A stretch of 64,000 nt of DNA from Gossypium raimondii (lineage: Eukaryota; Streptophyta; Magnoliopsida; Malvales; Malvaceae), in the NCBI RefSeq assembly GCF_025698545.1, contig NC_068576.1, positions 47,609,890 through 47,673,889 of the forward strand, written 5' to 3'. Numbering within the stretch: the stretch's first letter is position 1; every line of letters begins with the position of its first letter. Of this stretch, positions 56,052 to 64,000 are shown one piece after another. The notes under the pieces are model-generated. The model had not been told where the DNA came from. It searched no databases and saw nothing but the letters and a program-made list of their open reading frames with translations. Both the position numbers and the translations under genes were made by a program.

Positions 56052-57003
56052 ACTTTGCCATGGATCCACCATGGACTTATTCGTCAATTCATCACTGATT
56101 ACTGAACGTATGTACTCAATCCTGCATATCTCTTAATTTGAACTAACAATCTCATTTTTTTTCTCATTTTTACCATAATCATAATTCAACAACAATATAC
56201 GAATTGATACAATATATCATTCCCACATTAACAATTAATCATAAAAGTTCAGCCGTATGAACTTACCTGGGCCAATTTGTAGGAGTTGTAAAAGTTCAGG
56301 GACTAGTTTGATATTTTCTCTTTTCCACGTTTATCTTCGAATTCCTGATATAATGTAAAAATATGAGAAACTAGCTTGTTTTAGACCTCCTATTGCGTTT
56401 TTGCTGATGAATTATGAAGAAATCTCTAGATTTTTCACTTTTGTCTTTGTTTTATATATTTAATTTGTAAAATTTCCAATTTTCCCTTGTTTTTCCTTAC
56501 TTACTTGCTGATTTTTCTTGGCCAAACCGTCCAGCCCGTATAATTTGGGTCTAATTGCCTTTTAAATCCCTCCTTTTTAGTCACTTAAGCTATTTAATCA
56601 CAATTTAACAAATTTTACACTATTTTCAATTTAGTCCTTTTTAGTTAATTGACCATCCAAACGTTAAAATTTTTTAACGAAACTTTTATACAAACTTAAT
56701 GACACTCCATAAATATTTATAAAAATACTTATGGCTCGAATTATGAATTCGAGGTCTCGATACCTAGTTTTAGACCCAATTTACCTATTAAATTCTTTTT
56801 AAATCACAAAATTCACTAATTCAAATTTTTTTTCTAAATTCACACTTGACCCATAGTTATTTATTTATTAAATTTTAAAACTCACTTGTAACACCCTGAC
56901 CCGTGTCCGTCGCCGGATTAGAGCTACGAGGCATTACTGATCAAAACCCAACTCAGAATTTTTCTTTTCGAAAATTATACTAACTCAACTACGAAATTTC
57001 ATT

Positions 57004-57004
<1 letters not shown>

Positions 57005-57054
<50 letters not shown>
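57005..57054. repeat. (CA)n(TA)n microsatellite
   Basis: About fourteen CA units followed by about ten TA units, inside E4. Confidence 0.95.
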
Positions 57055-57307
57055 AGCACATAACCAATTAAAATCAAACATGCATCATTAATCAAATTAC
57101 ATATACTAACCATGTTTTAAAATTTCAACCATATCATTATCATTTACCTAATCAAAATTTAATATCATTCAAATTCTTAAAACATTTCCAAACATATATG
57201 ATTAAATATCATAAATCAAGCATTATATCCAAACATTTATTTGTACACATATTTCATTTCAACTTACTAACTATACTACATATTACAACATAGGTAATCT
57301 ACCCTGT

Positions 57308-57674
57308 TTGGACAGCTCTTATACATCAATTTGGACAGCATTTATATACCAAACTAGACAGCATATATACAACAATTTGGGCAGCATATATACAACAAAT
57401 TGAGCAGCATTTTTACACCAAAAATTGGACAGCATATATACAACAAATTGGGCAGCATATATATACCAAATTGAGCAGCATTTTTACATCAAAATTGAAC
57501 AGCATATATACAGCAATTTGGGCAGCATAAATACAACAAATTAAGCAGCATTTTTACACCAAAAATTGGACAGCATATATACAACAAATTGGGCAGCATA
57601 TATATTCCAAATTGAGCAGCATTTTTACACCAAAATTTGGACAGCATATATATAACAATTTGGGCAGCATTTAA
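57308..57674. repeat. Minisatellite with three-unit higher-order pattern
   Basis: About fifteen units of 20-27 bp share (A/G)GCAGCAT or GACAGCAT. They cycle as TTGGACAGCATATATAC, TTGGGCAGCATATATA, TTGAGCAGCATTTTTAC, giving a super-unit of about 70 bp. Confidence 0.85.
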
Positions 57675-58394
57675 GCATCAAAATAACATGAACATATACT
57701 ACATTTTAGACCATTAAAGCATATGCATTAATACCAAATTCAAACCAAAAGAAATAAGCCATTTTCGCATGGCTATTAATTACACCTATATACATTAGTT
57801 CCAAAATCAACATTTCCACTACACTATACATGCCATTTATTCGAAAACAACTTAGTAAAGTAACAAAATATAGACGATAGTGTGACAAGTTTCACAGACG
57901 ATCCTCGAACACATAGCGATCACCAAAATTTATACATCAAAACAATTATCCAACACATTGTAAGCTAATTTAGCTTAGTAAGTTACAAGCAAATAAACTT
58001 TACAATTTAACTTGATATCTCGAATAATATTCAACCAATTCATACTATTAAATCATCTTACCTTTAGCTTACCATATCACAAGATAATTATTAACTTAAT
58101 ACTATGATTTAACTAAAATCCATATAATTACTCAACCATAAACATTTCTTCAAATTTAAATACAAGGCCAAATACATTATGCATTTCATCATCATGTGAT
58201 ATAAAGAATCATCTTATATATTTGATTCCAAATATAATCACCACATAGGTTTAACACTTACAAAGCTCAACTTTGGATACAACCATAACCGTTATTACTC
58301 AAGAACTCCAAGTATTTACTCATTATACTAATCATGATTATTCAATAAGTCGAACAGTCAATACTAATAGGTATTCGAAAATATTTAATAAGTT

Positions 58395-58506
58395 CGCACA
58401 CTTAGTGCTTAATAATCAATCTCGCACACTTAGTGCTTTACAATTAAACTCGCACACTTAGTGCTAATCTCATTATCATAATTTTTTATACCCGCACACT
58501 TAGTGC
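58395..58506. repeat. CGCACACTTAGTGC hairpin repeats in E4
   Basis: Four exact copies of CGCACACTTAGTGC start at 58395, 58423, 58451 and 58493. GCAC and GTGC arms can pair. The core is related to the ACACAAAGTGCGAA units of E2. Confidence 0.9.
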
Positions 58507-59745
58507 CGAAAGTTAACAACTCAATACATCTTATTTCAAAAATTTTATCACTATATGTATATATATACCATTCAATTCAGCATAATTACATAGATACTAA
58601 GATGATTTAAAATGATACAAAATATATGCTTAATAACTTACCTCAGATGTCGTCGACTAATAGATCAGCTACTCAACTACTTTCGATTTCCCCCGATATA
58701 AATCCGATTTCTTAGTTTCTTGATCTAAACATATTCAAATAAATCTCATTTAAACATATTTTCATTTAATTTAGTCTAAGAACACATAAATTGGCAAATT
58801 ACATTTTTACCCCTGACATTTCACATTTTTTACAATTTAGTCCAAATTGTACAAAAACACAAAATATTCCAAATTAATTACACTATAGTATGGCCGAATA
58901 CTCCCTAGTCTCATATAGGTCCTTGCATGTCATTTATTTAACATTTTAGTCCCTCAATTTAATATTTTCTTAATTTAGTCCTTAATACACATTTTTATCA
59001 AAAATAACTAATTATAACATGAAAATCTAACAACATATATTTATTTCCCATCATCTAACAACATAAACAACAAGCCTTCAACAATGGCAGGACATAAAAA
59101 CATCATCAAATTCAAAAATTAAACATGGGCTTTGTAGATTTCATAGCAACGATCTCAAAAACATAAAAATTATTAAAAATCAAAACCAAAACATACCTTA
59201 ATCTAGCTTAACAATGGCTGAACCCTAGCCAAGCTTTTATCTTTTATTCTTTCTCTAGTTTCGAAAGTAAAAGAAGATGATATGATAATGGCTTTGTTAT
59301 TATCATTATTATTATTATAACATATATTATAATATTATCATTTTTAACTTTTATTTTTAATGTATAAAAACCATATAATAAAACAATATGCAGTCCACTA
59401 CCTTATAATATTGGCTAAATTTCAACATAAGGCCTCCAAATTATAAAGACAAAAACAATTAGGCACTTTCTTATTTAGCCATCAAATTTTCATTTTACGC
59501 GATTAAGCCCTTTTTTATTAAATCGACACTCAAAAAACAAAATTAATTCACGAAACTTTCACACATGTAAATTCACACATAATAAACACAGAATAAAATA
59601 TTAAAATATTTTTAGGACTCAGATTTTTGGTCCTGAAACCACTGTTCTGATTAGGGTCAAAATCGGGCTGTTACATCACTGGTCGAATTTAGTGATCTCG
59701 AATCACTGTTTCCGGCACCACTAAAAATTAAGCTGTTACACTACC

Positions 59746-60059
59746 TATGTGAGTAGAAATGTGGCCGCTTCTAGGAGTTCAAGGGCTTGGCTCTGACAGC
59801 AGTCATGAAAAGAGAACACAGACACATGACCATAATAGTGTCCCTAGATACTGTGCATTGACCGATGTTGAAATCATTGTGTGACACGTGTTCGCTTAAT
59901 CAAATGGAATAGTTGGTTCAAAACTTAGTCTACCATTCAATTTCGATTAACTTTAACATATTTTCACTAAGTGAAAGTTCAATCGTAAGATACCTTCATT
60001 TATGCAACTTTATTTTCAAGAATATCAAAATCTAAAATATTTTGAAAATGGAAGGAGAT
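59746..60059 (+). other. Copia C 3' tail, second part, with polypurine tract
   Basis: Continuation of the Copia non-coding tail after E3. GAAAATGGAAGGAGA (60044-60058) just before the 3' LTR is the likely polypurine tract. Confidence 0.7.
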
Positions 60060-60676
60060 TGTTGGAACATTTTCAAATCTTTATCGTGTTCCAATAACCA
60101 TAAATGAATAGATGTAATTAATCAAAGATTATATTATTTGATTTTTGAAAATAATTATAACTATTTAAATAATATTATTTGAATAGTTATAATATTAAAT
60201 GAATAATTATGTGTTTATTTTAAAGACACTATTATTCAGAAAGACACCTATTGATGAAAGATGTCTCTATGAAGAGACATGAAAATTCCTATCAATAGGA
60301 ATGGAATTTCATTTGGAAAACACACCAACAAATTCTAATATTCTTTCTTTCCTTCCTTCATTTTCTAATATTATTAGATTATTCTATAAAGTATTACTGC
60401 AGAAATCCCTTATAGAAATTGAGTTTTTGTTATACATTGCTCAATGCGTAGTGGACTATTCTCGTCAGTGCAAAACGCAAATAGTCATTGGCTTCATTGT
60501 ATCCTCGAGGTTAATTTGCTTGGAACTCATTTGCACACAGAAGATAGGTGGGGGCGAATATAACCTTAAAGATAGTGGCTTGATACACACCTTGGAGCCT
60601 TGTCCTATTTCTTCTTTTTCTGTTCGAGTTTCGTTCGTGTGTTCGATATTTTCCTCACTGGAGATTTGAAATAACA
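60060..60676 (+). repeat. 3' LTR of Copia C
   Basis: Starts TGTTGGAACA and ends TTGAAATAACA; the GTGTT TSD follows. The open frame 60301-60669 is the LTR counterpart of the one starting at 49948 and is not a gene. Confidence 0.87.
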
Positions 60677-60744
60677 GTGTTTAGGTACAAGCTTGAAATG
60701 GGTGATGAAAATGGCTTGATTTTGGCCAATTTCATGTCCACACG

Positions 60745-60992
60745 GCCTAAGACATGGGTGTGTGACACGGCTGTGTGTCCCCTGTAGGTTTTAAAGGCAT
60801 TCAAGTCAGGTAGTTACACTACCTACCACACGGCCTGGCACACGGGCGTGTGGGACCATTTCGAGTGTTACATGGCCTGACCCAACTTAGAGAGTTACAC
60901 GAGCACGGATACAAGCTGGGACACGGCCGTGTCTCCCTATTTCGATTATTACATGACCTGAGACATGGGCGTGTGACCCCTGCAATTTAAAA
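60745..60992. repeat. CACACGG/CGTGTG repeat cassette in LTR D
   Basis: Several CACACGGCC...GGGCGTGTG pairs, including GACACGGCCGTGTC (60919-60932), a near-perfect palindrome. Confidence 0.8.
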
Positions 60993-61218
60993 TTTCTAAA
61001 TTTTCCCTAAATGTTTCAAATGTTTTCAATTTAGTCCCGATTTGTTTCTAAAGTGTTTCTAAGGCCTCGAATGCTCGATTTAGGGACGATATGCATGTAT
61101 ATGAATGATTTATATTATGTTTATGTTGAGATTTAAAATGTATGTTTTAAAGTTACGTTTTTACTATGATGCTCTGTAACCCTGTTTTCGGCGATTGATA
61201 CGGGTTAGGGGGTGTTAC

Positions 61219-62929
61219 AAATAGGATATAAAACTTTACATTCTTTATAATTTAGTCCTTATTTTCATGAAAATCAATATCCATTTAATTATCACTTTCA
61301 TTTAACTTAGAATTAAATTCACCATTATAAACACTTCATTTGAATTGTCAATTCGAGTATTTTATTTCATTCCTCTAATTTTTACACTCTTTACAAATTA
61401 GTCCTCTTTACATTAATTTCACTACACTTAACTTTGCAATATTTTCAATTTAGTTCTTACTAATGTATAAGTAAATAATCACTTTATCCTCACTTTAGAA
61501 TACATTTCACTTTCATATAGCACTTCATCTAAACATTTCATTACAATATTTTAGTACACATGTTCACTTTTGAATATTTTACAATTTAGTCCTTATCAAT
61601 ATAAAATTTCATAATCACTATAAATCCACTTCAATATCACTTTAAATTTAACTCAATACCATATAAGAATTTATTCATAATATTATATTCTACACATTAA
61701 CTTTTGTACACTTTACAATTTAATCACTTATTCCATACTTCCATTACACAACATTAATTCACTTTGAAATTTAAATTAAATGAATATTTTCACTATACTT
61801 TAATCAATTTCAAGTTAAATAGTAGCACAAATATTTTTAAGTTAATCACGCAACTACTAATATAACAATTTCACATATTTTATACTTGGATTTTAATAAG
61901 TATAGTAAAATTCTTGAAGTACTTACCTCTCTTTTGTTAGAATTTCACTATTTTGCCCTTAATTTTCTTCCTTCCTCACTTTTGTCACCATCTTCACTTT
62001 GTTTCCAACACTTCCATTATTTCTTCTCTTTTTCTATGAACACTTCAAATACATAATCAATTTCTTTACTAGAAATTAGTTTCTCATATCTCTACTTCAA
62101 CTAAACATAAATTTTATAAGAAAACACTTAAATTCTTGCCTTGTCTCTTTAATCTCTTCACTTTCTTCTCAACTTTCTTCCCTTCCAATTCCAATTTCTT
62201 CTTGACTTTTTGGTGGCTCTGGAAATTCTCAATAATTTTGAGTGAAAAAGATGAAATTGACGGAAATTGACTAATTTGTAAAGAAAAAACAGTTTCTCTC
62301 ATCTCCCTTTTCTTTCTCACCTTGGAAAGATGAAGAAAATTCTTCACCTTGAAAAGATGTTTTTCCTTTCTTTTATACTAACTTTTTATAATTAAAATAT
62401 TAATAAAATATCTAAATAAAATATTATCACAATAATAATAAACTAATTAAATAGTGTAAAATATCACTAACATCATGATTACAATCCAATGACCCATATT
62501 TTATACTTCAAGGCTAAGCAAATCCAATGGTCATAATTCATCCACACATCCAATGGTATTTTGGCAAATTTTCCCCAAATTATCTTTTTTACTAAATGAT
62601 CATTTTGCCCTTGGTCAAATCCTATATTTCTATTTATGTCCTTTTCCACTTTTGGGTATTTTCACTTTTATTCCTTCAACTTTTTGAATTTACACTTCAA
62701 CCCCTTAACTTTTGAATATTCACATTTTGACCTCATCATTTTTCACTTTTTCATAATTTAGTCAATACCTCAAATTTATTTCTCACAATACCTTTTTCAA
62801 CTTTCTCCGGTATCCAATACCTTTCTCTACTAACACCAATGTCATTATTTCATTTACTCGATAAATCAATTCTACACATTTCGAGTATAACACTTTACAA
62901 ATTCAACATGATGATTTTAGGGGCATTAC
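61219..62929 (-). mobile_element. LTR G (probable Gypsy LTR), 3'-truncated
   Basis: The right edge reads TTTTAGGGGCATTACA, an inverted TGTAATGCCCC LTR start. The body has the repeated TTTACAATTTAGTCC style of cotton LTRs and runs up to the 3' end of LTR D. The other end was not found. The frame at 62114-62347 is not gene-like. Confidence 0.5.
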
Positions 62930-63683
62930 AAAAATGTTATATTTTGAGGGGCCAAAGTTTCACTTAAGCCATAAAACAACAATAACAAAAAAAAAAAGTA
63001 CCAATGATGAAGAAAGGGTATATATCAAGTTTATTTTGGGCTTGCAATTTGGAGTATAATAAGTTTATTTTGGATTTAAATAATAACGAGTATGCTATTC
63101 GAGTTTGGGATAATACATTCGAGTTTGGGTTTGAAATTAAATACTTTAGATTATGAGTTTGGGTTAATTGTAAAATATGGATATTGAGTTATAAATTTAA
63201 TAATATATTTTTCTAACATTTAAAATTTTATAATAAAATAAAATTATTCAAATATCAATCTATTAATATAATAAATAATAATAAAATATTTTTAAATTTA
63301 AATTTTTTCTAAATTCATGCTTTATATTTATATATTGTAGATAATAATTCAAATATATAAAAACTATATAAGTGTCATATAACCATATACATATAATTTA
63401 ATAATATTAATTATGTTTATAAAATTCATGTACATATTATATAATCATAAATATTAAATATAATAAGCAATTTAGTTATATTAGATAAAATTTATATTAT
63501 AATAAACTATTTATATAGAATTTCTATTTTTATTAAGCAATTTTGTATTGTATTATATATCTTTATATAAAAGTCAAATTAATTATTACAATCAAATTAC
63601 AAAATATTTATAACTTACAATATATCAAAATTATTTCAACATATCTAAAATTTTATAAAATATCATCCAAGTTTTATAGAATC
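62930..63683. other. AT-rich intergenic DNA
   Basis: No gene seen. 62938-62975 (TTTTGAGGGGCCAAAGTTTCA) resembles the MITE interior at 19756-20023. Confidence 0.4.
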
Positions 63684-63820
63684 TAAGGGTGAGTTTGGAT
63701 GGGCAGTGCGTTTACTTGTAGTTAGTGTAAAAACAGCGGTGACGGTGAGATTAAATACTGTAACGTGAGACAAAAAGCAAGCTAAACGCATTGCACCGCA
63801 CCCAATCGCTTAGCCATTTA
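63684..63820. mobile_element. MITE-like element, right terminus degraded
   Basis: GGGTGAGTTTGGATGGGCAG at the left, then GTGTAAAAACAGCGGTGACG, GTAACGTGAGAC and GCACCGCACCCAATCGC. I recognise the pattern of a common plant MITE whose right end would be an inverted GGGCGTTTGGATGGGC; here that end is altered. No TSD was confirmed. Confidence 0.5.
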
Positions 63821-63965
63821 TGTACTCCATGATAGTAATTGTTAGGAATACCTACCCTAGTAGGTCATAATAAACAAATCGATTAGTTGGAATAGGAGCA
63901 AAGAGATCATCAATAGGTAGCACTAGCATTGCGTGATCTGTGGTGCGTGGCGAAGAAAAGGGAAG

Positions 63966-64000
63966 ATGGCAGTGAATGTTGTGGAAAGCAAAGAATGGTA
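63966..64000 (+). CDS. Probable start of a gene, first 11 codons only
   Basis: ATG at 63966 in a good plant context (GGGAAGATGGC) opens MAVNVVESKEW and runs off the window. The 100 bases upstream are GC-richer than the AT-rich DNA before them, like a 5' UTR. The product cannot be named from eleven residues. Confidence 0.45.
   Translation, partial: MAVNVVESKEW

Larger units (their letters stand above)
56887..59675 (-). mobile_element. Solo LTR E4 (Gypsy, Tekay-like), nested in E3
   Basis: A 2789-bp minus-strand LTR starts TGTAACACCCTGACCC and ends CGGGCTGTTACA. A perfect TCACT TSD lies at 56882-56886 and 59676-59680, both inside E3. It contains a (CA)n(TA)n tract, an irregular minisatellite (57308-57674) and four CGCACACTTAGTGC hairpins (58395-58506). 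It is the innermost insertion of the stack. Confidence 0.87.
54516..59740 (-). mobile_element. Solo LTR E3 (Gypsy, Tekay-like), split by E4
   Basis: Minus-strand LTR starts TGTAACACCCC and ends AAGCTGTTACA. A perfect CTACC TSD lies at 54511-54515 and 59741-59745. Removing E4 (56887-59675) and one TCACT copy leaves about 2.4 kb. Near its end is the hairpin GTGATCTCGAATCAC (59692-59706). It carries six perfect-period 46-bp repeats (55776-56051). Confidence 0.85.
49707..60676 (+). mobile_element. Ty1/Copia element C, complete ends, coding region decayed, with nested insertion
   Basis: Two 0.6 kb LTRs (49707-50322 and 60060-60676) have a perfect GTGTT TSD outside (49702-49706, 60677-60681). The LTRs differ by roughly 5% by eye, so it is clearly older than element A. 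The interior holds gag-pol remains (50341-54280), then a non-coding tail interrupted by LTR E3 (54516-59740). It inserted into LTR D. Confidence 0.88.
44706..61218 (+). mobile_element. LTR D (Gypsy, CACACGG type), 5'-truncated, split by nested insertions
   Basis: Three collinear pieces belong together: 44706-45104, 49348-49706 and 60682-61218. The gaps are the family-B element and the Copia element, each with its own TSD. The last piece has the CACACGGCC...GGCGTGTG repeats and ends GGGTTAGGGGGTGTTACA. The 5' end is missing at the junction with the Copia fragment, so no outer TSD can be given. Confidence 0.7.

Overview
The window is plant nuclear DNA, very probably from cotton (Gossypium) or a close Malvaceae relative. 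It is AT-rich, and its genes have GT-AG introns. Most of its length is LTR retrotransposons of the kind that fill cotton genomes: long Gypsy LTRs ending in a conserved GGGGTGTTACA terminus, LTRs rich in CACACGG...CGTGTG motifs, and LTRs carrying AAACGACGCCGTTT palindromes. The genus is an inference from recognised sequence style; no search was run.

Host genes are few. (1) The 3' end of a P4-type phospholipid flippase (ALA family) on the + strand at 1-618. (2) An intronless four-EF-hand calmodulin-like gene (CML15/16-like) on the - strand at 3229-3750. (3) A small cysteine-rich single-pass membrane protein of unknown function on the - strand at 24907-25407. (4) An eight-exon PERK-type proline-rich receptor-like kinase on the - strand at 26540-31104, whose whole coding sequence I could assemble (697 aa). 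(5) A probable gene start at the right edge, 63966-64000 (+). A possible orphan last exon lies at about 2550-2900.

The rest is transposons, most of which can be ordered from target-site duplications (TSDs) read directly. At 4502-16926 a minus-strand solo LTR (family B, TSD ACAAG) is split by a full-length Tekay/Del-like chromovirus (element A, 6686-16661) with near-identical LTRs. At 17258-19414 lies a diverged B-like unit. At 19756-20023 is a hAT-type MITE with an 8-bp TSD, and at 20544-22984 the solo LTR E1. Right of the PERK gene are two more family-B solo LTRs (34220-36630 and 37416-39992), the solo LTR E2 (40197-43683), and a nested stack at 44706-61218. In that stack, LTR D was hit by a family-B element (45105-49342, mostly deleted) and by a Copia element (49707-60676). 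The Copia was itself hit by LTR E3, and E3 by LTR E4.

The most interesting signals are inside the LTRs. The E-type LTRs carry a short hairpin near their 5' ends with a compensatory base change between copies. Each Tekay-like LTR also carries its own cassette of short, often palindromic repeats, different in each subfamily. Family-B LTRs carry a roughly 105-bp periodic module and repeated perfect palindromes. No CRISPR, rRNA, tRNA or bacterial-type system was seen.
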